This document shows positions 33,653-47,000 of a stretch of 64,000 nucleotides of DNA, piece by piece. Origin of the DNA: Patellaria atrata CBS 101060 (taxonomy: Eukaryota > Ascomycota > Dothideomycetes > Patellariales > Patellariaceae). A model generated the notes under the pieces. It had not been told where the DNA came from and made no database searches. It saw only the letters and a list, made by a program, of their open reading frames with translations. The first letter of the stretch is position 1. Each line of letters begins with the position of its first letter. The stretch lies in contig MU006097.1 of NCBI GenBank assembly GCA_010093705.1, positions 81,587-145,586 on the forward strand, written 5' to 3'. Position numbers and translations under genes: made by a program.

Positions 33653-34473
33653 ATGCCTAAATCAAAGCGCATGAAGATTGTTCACACCTCCAAGACTGAT
33701 AAGAAAGGAAAGGAGCTATCAGAAAAACTATTCAATGGAGTGCGCGAAGCAGCGGAACAGTATCAGTATATCTTTGTTTTCTCTGTAGAGAATATGCGAA
33801 ACACTTACCTTAAAGATGTTCGTTCAAAGTTCTCAGATAGCAGGTAGAAGACGAGCCAATGATCCTACAGGGTCTCTTGCTAATTCACTCTCTACAGAAT
33901 CTTCTTCGGGAAGACGAAAATCATGGCCAAAGCCTTAGGGCAAGACGCCTCCTCAGAGCATCTTCCCAACTTACATGAACTGACGCGGCATTTACATGGC
34001 AATGTTGGTCTACTGTTTACCTCACGCGAACCTGCCTCCGTCATTGAATATTTCTTTGAGTACACGGAAACCGATTTTGCCCGCGCCGGGATTCCTGCCC
34101 CATATACTTTCACAGTTCCAGCCGGTGTGGTATATTCAAGAGGTGGGGAGCTTTCGGTTGAGGATGATGTACCCTTACCGCATAGTTTAGAAACAACAGT
34201 TAGGAAATGGGGAATGCCGACACGACTGATAAAGGGACAAGTTCATTTAGATGGAGACTACACTGTCTGTAAGGAGGGTCAGGTTCTAAACAGTCATCAA
34301 ACTGCTTTGTTGAAGCTTTTCGGGGTTGCAATGGCTGAATTCAAAGTCCAAATCAAAGCGTAAGTTTTCTCTGGACCCTTTTCCCGAGTGTGGAGAGCTT
34401 GACCCTAACCATAAGTAGATATTATAGCGTAGCTATACAAGAAGTGATAGTAACAGAGCAGATGCAATCTTAA
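33653..34473 (+). CDS. MRT4: Ribosome assembly factor Mrt4
   Basis: Nucleolar P0 (uL10) paralogue that occupies the stalk site on pre-60S particles and is later swapped for P0. Three exons: 33653-33843, 33898-34359 and 34419-34473, introns 54 and 59 nt; 235 aa, against 236 in yeast. N-terminus MPKSKRMKIVHTSKTDKKGK is basic as in the family, followed by QYQYIFVFSVENMRNTYLKD, IFFGKTKIMAKALG, HGNVGLLFT and the C-terminal GMPTRLIKGQVHL / FGVAMAEFKVQIKAYYSVA segments. An internal CTACAG at about 33865-33870 is a competing acceptor, but only the distal one preserves SDSR-IFFGKTK. The last exon is 55 nt and would be lost in an unspliced reading. Confidence 0.95.
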
Positions 34474-35586
34474 AGACACTGTATATCATCGGAGTTATGG
34501 CCTTGGGAACTCAAGGAAAAGAACAAAAAGTTTATGATCATCACGACTTTCATGAGGCGTTAGAAGGCGCAATTATGGAAGGAGAACCTCTGTGGAATAT
34601 TCACTTGGGAATATTCCAACTCCATGTACTGTTAATCGACGGCACTAGTGGAACTTGTGAGAATCATCTATATGCCTGGCAATTTTTGTCAACATTGGAC
34701 GAGACATTGTCTCCAATAGTACCAAGTAGGGCGACAACGAGCATGCGTGGATATTGCTGGACAGCTCTGGACACGATTTCTTACCATTCATCATACCCCC
34801 CGTCTCCGTCTTCTGGACTGTCTGCGTTAACGCTCTAATGGTACTCTCGAAGCAGAGACCTATGCCATAGAGTACCATGGGATCCTATGTAGTGAAAGAG
34901 AAAGTAGGTAGTGAATCAGAAGGAGCAATGATACGAGAATAGATACGGCTACCTCTAGACTCTTTCGGTATCAGATGATAAGCACTGTGTAGTCAAGAAG
35001 CTTTGTACCAGCATCCGGGTCTCCAAAGCAAATATATAGACTGCAACTAGCAGCATATTCCTTTTTAAGAAATATCACACCTCATCAGTTTTTATTGAGT
35101 TCGATACTTGATTACTATGCGATGGCATGTTGATGGTGGTGAAGGGAGGATGTAGACAGGGATGTATGCTGTTGCCCCGGCACCGGTAATATATAACAGT
35201 CAGTGTAAATTATTAGCCGAGAATAAACAGAGAAGGTCTGGAAGCCAATCATATCCGTTACCTCCAAACCTTAGCTCATCTCACTATCGATACTATACCA
35301 ACCACCAAAGAAGGGAATCATCACACTGCACCTACTTATCGCCGTATCAATCGCTCTGCATCATCTTGTTCTCTCTCAAATTTCTCTTCTTCAGTTCATA
35401 TTTAAATTTAGACGCGCGAGCGGTCTGTTTCTTCTTGCACCGGTCGCTACCATACCAACAAACATCACCCGCTGCACAGATCCAATCAGGTCCTCTGCCT
35501 CGAACTCCGCGCTCGCTCTGCCATAACCCCTTCAGTGTTGCATGATCATTCAAGTAGTTTAATCGCCGCTGGTAGGCACTGCGGTT
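34474..35586. other. Spacer between MRT4 and ASE1
   Basis: Holds the MRT4 3' UTR and the ASE1 promoter. The 113-codon + strand ORF at 34497-34838 shows no family motif or codon regularity, so I leave it out. Confidence 0.5.
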
Positions 35587-38044
35587 ATGGATTCAGGATA
35601 CCTTGCGCAGCAAGTCACCACTATCATCGGCCAATTGCATGGACTATTCGATGAGATAGGTGTGCCTGGTCATGAGAGGGACTCTAGAGAAGCAGAGGTA
35701 CAACCACCTGCTTGAAGCGTTACTGATACCTAGAACTAATGCTGATATGCATCTTAGCTTTTCTCTGCCCTCTCAGAAACGCTTCATAACCAGCTGCGAC
35801 TGGTGACCACGTATGTACAAACTTGAGACTTGATTATCTTTGACTGACATATAAACAGGGAGAAGCACGAAATGGCTGAAGAATGCAATCGCTTGATCTC
35901 GAATATTAAACAAATGGAAAGATCTCTTGATGGAAGACAGCAAAGTGGCTATGATATTGACGACCAAGAGTTGAAGGTTACATACCCTTTAACGCGTTGT
36001 TTACAAAACCTTAAGGAAAAACACAATAATATCAGCAAATTACATCGCGAGCGCTTTGAACAAGTAAAGAGTAGGTGTTCTGCGCATTCCACAGGAAAAG
36101 AAATCCAGCTAACGTAATACAGAACTTGCGGAAGCAATCGAATCATTCGCATCTCACCTAGAACCATCTTTCGTCATGGTCAAACTTCCTCCAACTTCCC
36201 CTAACGCTACAATCTCTCCTTCTTTTGATGTTTCCCCAGCCTACGTAACGTCCTTGGATAATGAATTCACACGTATTTATGAGGAATACAATAGAAGGGT
36301 TTCCGAGGTCAAAGGAACCTGTCATGAGATTATCAACATGTGGGCGGAATTAGGTACACCACAAGCTCAGACGGATAGTTCAATCGTACAATACGCTCGC
36401 GATCAACCTGAACAGCTTGGACTGCATCAAGACGATCTAATTCAATTACGCGCTAAGAGAGATAGGCTTGTAGAAGAAAAGCGAGGAAGGGAGCGAAGGG
36501 TTAAGGAGCTGAAAATTAAGATCGAAGATCTATGGAACCGACTAGGAGTTGAAGAGCATGAAAGGAAAGGCTTTCTATCAAGCAATAGAGGATGCAGTTT
36601 GAGAACGATCAATGAGTTTGAGAGTGAACTATCAAGATTGAACGAGCTGAAACGCCAAAATCTACACCTATTCGTCGAGGACGCTCGGTGCAAACTTCAA
36701 GAGCTGTGGGATTCATTGTATTTCTCCGAGGAAGAGATGCTTGAATTTACACCAGCGTTTTCCGGTAAGTTTTACAAAGCAGTCGGGAAATAAGAACGAC
36801 ACTAACAAGGACTAGATGTATACAGTGACGCTTTACTCTCTGCCCATGAATCCGAGATCGCACGTCTAGAGGCGCTGAAGGAACAACGTGCACCTACGCT
36901 AGAACTCATTGATAGGCATCGTTCTCTCGTCAAGGAACGGGACGATCTCAGTGCATCGAGTCAAGACGCATCTCGTCTAATGCTTCGGGGCCAGAAAGGC
37001 GAAAAACGGGATCCTGGAAAACTCCTACGAGAAGAGAAGATGCGTAAACGGATCGCGAAAGAGTTGCCAAAAGTCGAAGCAGATCTTAAAAAGACTTTGG
37101 AACGTTGGGAGAATGAGTACGGCCGTCCCTTCCTTGTACACGGTGAGAGATATCTCGATGAGCTCCTTGCGGCCTCTTCAAGGGCTCCACCACCAAGGGC
37201 GAAGACTCCATCTGGACATCCACCACCAGCCCCAAAATCTGTCCCTAAGTCGGCTCCCATGTCTCAACGTGGTGGGACCGTTCGCGGACCACCTCCTACC
37301 CGCGCGAAGACACCCACTGCTAATTCGAGCATGCTTAATATGAGCACAACGCGGAACCCTCTAGCAAGTTCAGTCTCTACGTCAACTCTCAAAAGCCCAT
37401 CGAAGATACCATCTCGAGTACCACTGAGCAATATGCCGCATGGAAACAACTCCCCCGAGCGTCGTGTAAACGCTAGCAGCAGCGTTAATAACAGTAACAT
37501 GTATGAAACGATGCGTAAAATGGGACCACCACGTGCACCTCCACCGAAGATGAAAGATCTATTTGCCCCTCCTGAGCCAGTTCGACACAACTCATACGAA
37601 CGGGACGTCGAACGTAGTGCGAGCATCGTCCGCCACATCGACCCAGAAGACGTTTACGACGATCGTGTGCAACGAAGCGGCTCATATGTACAACGATCAC
37701 AATATCCTCCACAGTACCAACCTCAAGTCCCCAGTACCAGACAGATCTCAGCAACGTCAAGTATAACGAACACGGTGTCCGGCAGTGAGAACTGGGAAAC
37801 GTATGATGACGCCTCCGATCCAGAGCCGGATGCAACGGACGCGTACTATGATAAGTTGAGACAGGCGAGGGGAAAGAGGTTCACGCCAGATGGCGGCTAT
37901 CCAAGTCCCAGAGGTGGGCAAGTCAAGAAGTTCAAGGGCATCATGGCTGTGGGTGTGGAGCAGCAGACTCTCATGGAGACTGAGAATGGGCTTGTGAGAG
38001 TAGAAGAGAGCGATGCTGGATGGACGGATGAAGATGCGTTCTGA
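35587..38044 (+). CDS. ASE1: Anaphase spindle elongation protein, MAP65/Ase1 family
   Basis: Antiparallel microtubule bundler of the spindle midzone. Five exons: 35587-35697, 35758-35810, 35859-36070, 36123-36764 and 36816-38044; introns 60, 48, 52 and 51 nt, all phase-consistent; 748 aa. N-terminal dimerisation rod: MDSGYLAQQVTTIIGQLHGL and ETLHNQLRLVTTEKHEMAEE, then long coiled coils. The spectrin-like microtubule-binding region contains the MAP65 signatures LGTPQAQ, IEDLWNRLGVEEHERKGF, KLQELWDSLYFSEEE and LERWENEYGRPFLVHGERYL. The last 270 residues are basic and disordered, rich in Pro, Ser and Arg, with SP/TP sites suitable for Cdk control. The ASE1 start was chosen because the preceding frame is closed and the family begins the same way. 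Confidence 0.94.
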
Positions 38045-41000
38045 AAGTTCAGCTTGACATTCGGGGTTCACGTGTAACCGCATCTAATTCGACTGAACAA
38101 TTTCATCTTCAGTTGCACACAACCTACCTACAGGCGCCGGCGCAAGCTCGTTTCAATTCTCTTCTCACTCACCATGATTCTCTCGATACTTCGACCTTCT
38201 CGGAAAAGTTTGCATTCACTTCTTGTGTCTAATTACCGCTTATTGGGGGAAAAGTTTGCACAAAGACTGTTGTCGAAGCGGGTTCGTTGGGGAGATATCG
38301 ATCCCCTCCACCACCCCTTTGTCTACATGTCTTTTTTTCTCTTCTTGTTTGGACTTACTATCTGGGCGTCATGAAGCTGACGATTTCTCGCACGGTTACG
38401 AACGCTGACCTCATCCCGTCACTTCATCCCGTTGACACATCATCTTCTTTTCTCATCTTTCCTACTTGCTCGGGGGGAGTTTATCGGCGTCAGATGGACC
38501 GGGATGGATTTGTTATTTTGCAAGTTTTTTCGGGCGAATGGTGGAGTGGCGAATGAGTGGGTTTGGGCTTGTATAGTTACGGTTATTGCATTGGGTAGCT
38601 AGGTACGTAGTCGAATGGAACTAGTGGATAGCTTACCTTACTTTTTTTTTTGAGTGCTTGGAGTGTTCGTCGATGATCAGCTTACTTGGTTGATATGTTA
38701 GGTGTCATGGTTTGGTTCAAGTATCTGGGCTGTATGTGTATGCCAAAGGAAGGAATCGAGAACAACACCTCAGTCGAGATATAAGGTACAGTAGGACTGC
38801 ACAGATACCGTAACTCCCGAAAACATCACCGATCCCATTGTCATTTACAACACCGTTTCTACTGCGCCAGAGTTGTACTCTGTAAATCAACAGGGCAGCT
38901 GGGAATGGCATCGACGTCCGTTACGTGTGATAGTTGAGGCTGATCTGTTACACCGGGCACATGATATCGTACACATCGAATTTTCAAGCAGTCCCAGTCT
39001 CTTATAAAACTGCACCTTTTCGACTTCCTTCCCGGTGAAAATGACGACCTCACCCACCAATCCCCTAGGGAGGGGGCGCCAAAACCCGCTCCCACCCGTT
39101 CCCCAGATCCCATCAGGATCAATAAGCACCGTTTAAAGAATGGAGGGATTTGTGGGGTACATGCCATTAGGCTTGGGATGTGCAATAGATGGGGGAGAGC
39201 ATACTTACGGTAGGGGTCTAGAGTGGTGTAGGGGGTGGTGAAGATAAGCATTGTGCGTTTCTCGGGCGGAAAATCATGGACGAAGGGTTTTTTGTGGGGT
39301 TTGGAAGTGAGGTGATGCAGTATTAGTTATACGAGATGATGTGGTTGTGAGTCATGGATACATGGATGTAGGGATGAGGGTTTGTGGTTTTTGGCTTCCT
39401 CTGGTGAGTAGGTTTTTGTGTTCTACTTATTATTGTTGATATCGAGGTGATGAGGTTTGGGGAGAGGGGATGATATCTAAGTCTACAGGGGTGTTTTTGG
39501 TGGGGTTATGTGGGTTTAAGCGATCTTCTAGAAGAGTGCGAAACACAACCTCAATCTATGGTAAGGTAGAATGGCACGGCAGTATTTGCGCAAGAGATAA
39601 TTTACTACTGAGCTTAGAGGGAGTAGTGAGAAGGGTCAGTTGCAGTAGATTCGGGTTGAGAGATAAAAAGATTTGCTGTTTTTTCTTCTGTGGTAATCTA
39701 ACATGAGCGATGACTCTTAACCTGAAGCTGATAGAGGCAATTCCCGTACGGTAGCAGACTAGGAGTTTGCGGGAGATGTCCAACTTTCTCCTTATCAACG
39801 TTCTCGCTCCTGTCTGCCGTGCTGACACTACTGGCCTTACCCGCGTTTTTCTTCCTCCTAGCTCCACAGCAAACGCTCAGTCTGCGCAGCTGTCTAAGCT
39901 CTCGTCTGACGTCTCTGATATGTGAATGTGACCGTAGCATACAGAAAGATGATCCCCGCCGCGCGCGTGCCGGCGCGTGCCGAGATTGATTCCAAAACTC
40001 CTGACTCCTTCTCGTCATAGCCCTCGATATTCAAATCGACAATCAAAAGAACATCTTCTAGCTTAGGGGGTTGAAAGTCCAGTGACACGATCGCAGAGGT
40101 TCCCTTTTTTTTTTTTTCGTCCGGCTTTAGTAGGTCTATCCTTCTAGGCATGCCCTGCCGGAGGAAAATGGGCGGATGTTGGGAGAGCTTTATACGCTCC
40201 CTTGGGTCTGTCACGCAAGGCTTTAAGACGCGTCATTGGATCGTGTGGATGCAATATTCGGGGGGTAGGGAGACCGGTTTGAAACCGAGGCGTCTCCATC
40301 CTGGATAGTTGTACTGAGTATAAGCTGGGCAGAGCTGCAAGCAACTGAATAAACATATAGAGAGGATAGGAGGGGGAATATGGGAGGGGGGTTATGGAGG
40401 AAGGGTTCACTGGCTGATGGGTGGTGAAAAGGTGGGGCAGCCGGTTACGCCGGGGCGTCAACCTTACCCAACCTTCGGGGCGATCGGGACGTCACTGCGA
40501 TCGGCACCAACGGGGGTGCCGTCTTGCACCAGCGCTCGAAGCGGCATGGGGTGAAAAGATTAACGATAGACGGGTGTTTATTGTTCAATGTTTATACATA
40601 TGGCTTTCGAAATCGAATAAGCTGATAGGGTTAGAATCGGCTTCTTGGAGCATTAGCAACGAGGCAACCAAGCCAGCCCGAAGGAGTCGAGGAGTTCGTG
40701 GGTATGCATGGCTTGGAAATAGGATTCAATATGCAGGAAAATGTATGCAGAGTGGATGCAGGATTGAATGGAGATTGTTTTCGAAGAATGGATGGAGAAT
40801 TATGAGATATCGAGATATACCAGCTTGATCTCATGTACTCGATGCATATTTGGGAACGCTGAGAATTGGCTGAGAAAAACTCCTATCGCGGTATATGAGG
40901 GTGAGACCAAGCTTATTGGGCATCTCTTCCGAACCCCAACGCCGCACACGACATGTATGTTGTCGCGGCACAGCATAATTAATTGCCAGTATGGGAGTAT

Positions 41001-42547
41001 GGCAGATGAATATGTAGTACAGTTCTCGATGAGTGATGATTGATGAGCCTAAGCGCGTCCTCAACATGGTTTGAAGGTTTCCTTTTCCCCCACCCCAAGT
41101 CTCCCAAGACGTCAAGAATCATCCTTATCAGCGACGACAATAGTTACAGCACATTCTAAACGGTCCCTAAACCCAGTTCGGTAGTATTCAGAGACTTTAA
41201 ACTGCTTCTCTACCGCGATAATTTCGTCTCACCTACCGTATCCCGTCGATTACCGATCGTTAACTTTTGAATCGCAGCCAGTGATGGTGTTGATCTCCAT
41301 TCAGCCAGCCAACCATGAGAACGAAGACATCCAACAAGCAACACACCATCCTGAAAAGAAAAGCTTCCGATATGGTTTCAACATAGGTCGTAAACCTAAT
41401 CCTGCCTTGCTGCAGCTCTTCCCAGTAGGTTTTTATGTGTGCAGTGCCTCCCCACGCGTTGCCACAGGCCCACATTTACATTCCCCACAGCCCTTTGTTT
41501 AGCTATGACTCTGCGACACGTAGGCGACAGCTGAGGCTGCTGAACAACAACAAGAGTGAGGTGCACATACTTCGTCCGACACGGCTCCTGAATATCCCAA
41601 CCACCTTAAGCTATCATCATCTCTGCCTCAGCTCATGAGACCAAAGGGGGTACATGTGGCCCCCTCTGTCTATCCTTAGCGTTTTCACTGCAACCTGATC
41701 CCGAGACACAAATAACCCCTTTTGGCCTTGACTTCTCTTAGCACGGCCCATTATCCACCTCGAAAGTGATTTGAGATTTATCAGGCTGAGTACGAACGAT
41801 ATATATCGAACCTCAGAAACTTCATGTCTCATCACTCCAAGTTTCCCACCTTTCCCACCTCCTATAACCAGAGTTGGTTATCTACTTTCAGCCATACGCG
41901 GGATATTAGCTCTAAGGAGAAGGTTCGCCTCGGCAGAACAACAAAGTCCTTTTTCCCCTTCCCTTCCCTCCCCTTCGATCCCGAGTCCCCGAGTGACCCG
42001 AAGTAGCGAAATATTCCAGAACTCAAGCCCGGTCCAGTCTGTGCAGATTATCTTGTCTGTGCAGTGAGTAAAAGCAATAAGATAATAATAAGTGGAAGTT
42101 ACCTTATTACGAAACATTAGTTCCAAGGCCTTTCCAGACCAGGGGGGGGGGGGCGAATCAACGTGTCACCTATTTTTCGCGCGTCACCGACTGAAATCAT
42201 CGATCATCCCATCGTAAACTTGGAAACTAGACGGGTCCCAAAGTACCTGATCTACGCTACCACACCCAGTCACCCACGATTTCCCTATCAGCTGCTACCT
42301 GACGCTGCTTACCTGCAAACCTGCAAAGCACATACACCACGGGAGGACAAGTAATTATTACATTTGCGAAAAAAAAAAGAAGCTTTTCGTCGCCCCGCTA
42401 GACACCTTCAGCTTTATCAAACTCTTAATTACGTTACCTGGTTATCTGTCTTTTTTTTCCATTATCGTTTACTCACCACTTTTCTTATTCTCTCTGTGAC
42501 TCCTCCCCGATAATCACCTACTCGCGTGCCATACAATATACTCCAAC
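38045..42547. other. 4.5-kb gene-poor stretch
   Basis: No gene I can support. Minus-strand ORFs at 38859-39251, 39894-40214 (LEDVLLIVDLNIEGYDEKES looks protein-like) and 40144-40461 could be pieces of unannotated small genes, but no splice chain joins them convincingly. A 13-bp direct repeat GGAAAAGTTTGCA occurs twice near 38200-38260. Homopolymers: T-run near 40107-40119, G-run near 42142-42151, A-run near 42370. No transposase, reverse transcriptase or terminal repeats seen. Confidence 0.5.
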
Positions 42548-44002
42548 ATGATGGTACCACGCTCCTTCATGTTTCGACCACACACTGTGCGAGCAGAGGA
42601 ACATAACGAGAAGAACGATATGTCAATAAGAACACGTCCCCCCTCCGGAACCAGGATAAGGACTCCCGTTAAGCCAACGCAAGCTACTCAACCTGTCGTC
42701 ATACCCACCCGCACCCAATCTTCGCCCTCTACAACAAAATCAACCCAGACGCTGAACGTGAGAGGCCAGCGTGCAGCCCGTACTTCTCAGAAGCAAGATG
42801 CACATAACCCAAGGGCTGTCCCACCGGCTGTAGCAGCACTCCTGGCTGTGACTTCCATCCCACCTCCTCGAACAAACACAACACGACGGACCATCTCCTC
42901 ATCAAGGCGACTGTCGATCGAAGAGTTGGTGCAGGAATGGAGAGCAGAAGCCAAGGAAAGCGCGAGTGCAGGTTATGGCTCCCCGTTGGACATATTGTTA
43001 GAGGGTCAGGAAAACTGCGAGTTCGACACAACCAGTCTTTGTGAGGATTGCGATGTGGAGTCCATGAGCACGGTATCGTCGCGTTCGAAATCCAGCGATT
43101 CCATCCCATCACTGGAGAGTGACAACCAATCCATCCTTTCAAACTCGAGCATCCCCACCCCTCCTTCGACCATCCGCCGCTCGACCGGCGACCGGAAAGA
43201 CAGGATAGTGAAGCCTCCTCCAACAGAGGACTGTATCTATAATCATCCGCTTCTTTCCTTTCAAAATGATATCGACGATCTCCCTACTGAAATTCCTGTT
43301 TCTACCCTTCCCCGAAAGCAAGCTCGACGGAACAGCAAATCATCTTTCAAGTCAAATCTCACTGCATCTCTCAAGGCCCTCAAATCAGCTGCGAAATCTT
43401 TCTCAAACTTCACCGCACCCACCATCCCTCCAGAGGACCTCCTCACCCGTTCACTCTTATTCCCAGGATTTACAAGCGAGATGCGACCAAGACCATTATC
43501 AGGCCCACCAGATGCGGCGCTACGCAGGTACCTCAACCCTACAACTCCACTCACGACCACGGAGCTCGGAGTCCAACTCCATGGATACGACCGGCTCCGT
43601 GAAGAATGTCAAGACTGTCCCATGATCCAGATGCAGACCTACGACGCGAAGACGATACGCCAGCGCAAGCGTAGAACCCGCTCTCTCGCGACGGCTCCTC
43701 AGCCTGTTTCAAAGCCGCAACAAGATGTACCCGAGCCACCAAAGCAGACCACAGTGCGACAGCGCGAACCACGCGAGAATGCCGATTTCCTAAGAGTGAT
43801 CGTCCTCGAGATGAACATGAGGCGCATGGGGAAGCTGGACGCAAGGGCCATGGGTAGAGCGAGGTTGTGGTTGCCGCCAAGGACGGCCGAGAAGGTAGAG
43901 AGTGACAGTGGGTCCGAAGGCGAGGAAGACGCGGCTCCAGAAAAAGGGAGGCGAAAGGTTCCTGGGAGATGGAGGGGCGTTAGTGTTGAAGATTTCGATT
44001 GA
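42548..44002 (+). CDS. Unknown fungal protein with conserved basic C-terminal block, 484 aa
   Basis: Single exon, no intron. Mostly disordered, Ser/Thr/Pro/Arg-rich. Recognisable ordered stretches are SSRRLSIEELVQEWRAEAKE (about 118-137), a Lys/Ser-rich amphipathic segment (KSNLTASLKALKSAAKSFSN), PEDLLTRSLLFPGF, and a block at about 410-445 containing FLRVIVLEMNMRRMGKLDAR and GRARLWLPPR, which I recall as recurring in ascomycete hypothetical proteins. No catalytic motif, membrane helix or signal peptide. The tail is acidic then basic, ending GRWRGVSVEDFD. MM at the N-terminus offers two possible starts one codon apart. Function unknown; composition suggests a cytoplasmic or nuclear regulator. 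Confidence 0.8.
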   Translation: MMVPRSFMFRPHTVRAEEHNEKNDMSIRTRPPSGTRIRTPVKPTQATQPVVIPTRTQSSPSTTKSTQTLNVRGQRAARTSQKQDAHNPRAVPPAVAALLAVTSIPPPRTNTTRRTISSSRRLSIEELVQEWRAEAKESASAGYGSPLDILLEGQENCEFDTTSLCEDCDVESMSTVSSRSKSSDSIPSLESDNQSILSNSSIPTPPSTIRRSTGDRKDRIVKPPPTEDCIYNHPLLSFQNDIDDLPTEIPVSTLPRKQARRNSKSSFKSNLTASLKALKSAAKSFSNFTAPTIPPEDLLTRSLLFPGFTSEMRPRPLSGPPDAALRRYLNPTTPLTTTELGVQLHGYDRLREECQDCPMIQMQTYDAKTIRQRKRRTRSLATAPQPVSKPQQDVPEPPKQTTVRQREPRENADFLRVIVLEMNMRRMGKLDARAMGRARLWLPPRTAEKVESDSGSEGEEDAAPEKGRRKVPGRWRGVSVEDFD

Positions 44003-47000
44003 TAGTGGGCCAGAGTTGACGTTTTGTGGAGTCGTGATGTTAGTGAGGAGAGGGGACGGACGAAGAGATGGAGAAAACGGAATTCTGGGGTGATCGTCCG
44101 GAGGATTGCGGAGGTCTCCGTTAAGGTCGAATATCAACTACATTACATTACCTACGTTACCGAATTTTTCTATTCTCTTTTTTTTTTTTTTCTTCCTTTC
44201 TTTTTCGTTTTTCGTTCTTTCTTTGTCAGGTTCATCTTTTTCCTTTCTGTCATTGGAGTTGTGGCAGCCGGTTACACACTGCTCTCGGTTCGCAACGTTT
44301 CCCATACCCTTCTTCGTTAGCAACCTTGATGGATAGATTCACGACTGCAAAGTCCACTCCACGATAGTAGATTGCGCGGTAGTTTATCTTCGACGATTGC
44401 GGCGCCGGTTTTTTTTCTTGGAGTAAGAGCATTTGCATATTTTTCAACCTGCTCGTAAGGTACTCTTTTTTGGATACGTTGGTACGCCTTGGGAACGAAC
44501 TTTGAGGACTTTATATCTTAGCTGCGCGAGCGTTACGATCATGATTATGAGGGGTTTAGGGTGTATTTTAGATGGCATTGAGGAGGTATGACTGTCACTT
44601 TTGGGAGGTATGGGAATGGGATGGGATGAGATGAAAAGATGAAGGAGACTTGTTGAGTTAGGTAGAGGTTGTAGTTGAATAAGACTTGGATCTATCTACA
44701 ATCTATCTATCCATAACTTATCTATACTGTTATAACTATTTACTCCCTGCCCCCCTCCTCCCCGACAATCATCAGACTCCTTCAACTCTCAGTGCGCCCT
44801 TACAACCGTCTCCCTACCTAATCTCAAGATTAAGCTCTGGAGTCAAAACTTCCGCACCCCTTCCCCGTCTAGCTTTACGTCCTTGTCTTTATCGTTGGAA
44901 TGGGAAAACTGGCGAACTAGTCAGAACGGTAACTGTACGAAAGGAGAGAATTGTACAGTACGATACAAGGGCACTGTAATAGGGTGGGAGTCAGCGGATA
45001 TGCGGGGCGTACAGGATGTGATGGATAGCATAAAAGGTAGGAATCGAGTACAGTAAGACTGAGTATACCTCACTCTCCAAAATGGGGACGGGATGGATCT
45101 CCAAATTGTCCCCTATCGTATAAATCATGGAAACAGTGAAGAATGAGGGCAACCACAAAACCCGCGCGATTGTACCTCAATCGCCCGAATCACCCAAGAG
45201 CTACACAAATAACTGAGGGATGCAAAATCGCCAAGCTCCCTTTACCTATAATCACAACTCGGATATCCAAACATCCATGTGGAAAGACACTTGAGCGATG
45301 TGACTTCGCTCCCCTCCTTCCCATCTCTTCAACTCGAGGTTTTACGTGTGCTGGGTGTTGCTTCTACTGCTTTATATATTTAAAATAAGGTGGTTGTATG
45401 GGAAGTGAGAATTGTGATTCAAGACAAATGGGGCGAGATTAATGGAGATCTAATTTGATATCATGCAATTTAGGTATAGCAAGCGCATAGTAAGTAGGGA
45501 ATAACCACCGTCTCAACTCCAATTCTTATGATTTCATGAGGACTCCATACATATTTAGTGTGAAGAGTCACAAACAATCATCGAATAACTTAGAGGAAAC
45601 TTTTTGGAGATGGTCGCATGAAACACGTATAATGAAACCTCAAAACGGCGTATGACGATACTGGAGAACACGTATATAATCTGCTCTAGGAACGGTGAAA
45701 AGAGCTCATGGATTCTCCCTCATGATTCCAGAAGCGGATCCTAGACAATTCGACCTCGCACCGCGCTTCGAGCTATCTTCCTGGATGGACCTTCGCTCTA
45801 AGCCGGCCGTGCTCTGCACAGTAGCCTGCCTCTGGGCGTTGGAGCTGTCGGATGAATTGGTCGAGAAGCTGTGGATTGAGGAGCCTCGAGATCTGTTTTC
45901 GCTGGATGACGACATTTGGTGCTGGATTTTGTTTAGTGAGGCGTTCGTGTTGTGTGTTCCGAGGAGTAGGAAAATGGCACTTACAGGAATTCTGGGTGGA
46001 GTGGGATGGACTATAGGGATGGAACAGAAGTAGAGATGTACTATCAATGTCAAATTTGGGGGTTTCAGTTATAGTCAAGAATCTATCTTACAGCTAGGAG
46101 TGGACTGTCACTAGCGGTACCTATCGAATAGTTCTGATGTGCTTGAAAAACAAATTTTGGGATTGAGGTTCTGTTTGAAGAAGGAAAAATTGACGTATTG
46201 GGAAGAACAAGAGGAATGTCTGGAATGGGGAGATAGTGTCACTTAAATGCGGCTCAAATTTCAAACTGCCAATTTCTATAAATGACTATACAGATAGTTT
46301 TGACCCGTTGACTGCCTAAAAACCACTCGTAACGAGTTCCGGTCAACATTTGATCTTACTTCATGGTCACATCCGCTTTTATGTCAGTAGGTGGGATTCC
46401 GGTGAAGGAGGTCTTAGCTTGTGAGTAAAAGACAACCATATTTTTGATGGAAGTATATCAGTAACATATAATGACTTTAGCTGTTCAACATCGGAGAGGA
46501 AGAGTGAGAGATTCGGATATCAAGATAGTCTAAACGTGCTAGAACATAAAGATGTTCGGCTTATGTACTACACGGTACTCGAAGCCCGCCTTTGAGGGTG
46601 GTCAATCCACTTGTGCAAACATGTGTTCGCCATCGACGTCTCTTCGAATCACCATTTACACAAAACATCAGTTTGACGCCTTGCCGGTTGGTTTCGTAAG
46701 GCTGCGTGCAGAGATTCTGCTGGGCGTTGCGAGCGGTGAAGGGATCGGAGGCTGTGAGCCTGAAGAATCAGGAGTACGATGCAAAGTGAGGTTAGACTAG
46801 GGTTAGGGCTGTGTTCGGTTGATATCCGGGAGAAGATGTGTGTTGTTAATTCTCATCTTTCTCGTTGCCTACAAAAGCAAATCCTTCACCGGTCAGTAGA
46901 ACTACCTATCTTTCGACTTGGCTGCTTCCAATATACAACTCCGTCTCGTCATGTGCAAACCGCTTTCATCCGGTGCCCCGGGCGTTTGGCATAGTAAGTC

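Noticed and set aside
34497-34838. 113-codon + ORF after MRT4
   Set aside because: MRT4 ends at 34473 after splicing; the ORF is in its 3' region with no homology-like features.
38859-39251. Minus-strand ORF pair (LIDPDGIWGTGGSGFWRPLP)
   Set aside because: Looks partly protein-like but has no valid splice joining the frames and no family match; left inside the spacer description.
42142-42151. G-run and other homopolymers as functional sites
   Set aside because: Isolated homopolymers without partner motifs; nothing more can be claimed.
46785-46810. Telomere-like TTAGGG
   Set aside because: Only one full copy (ctagggttagggc); chance match.
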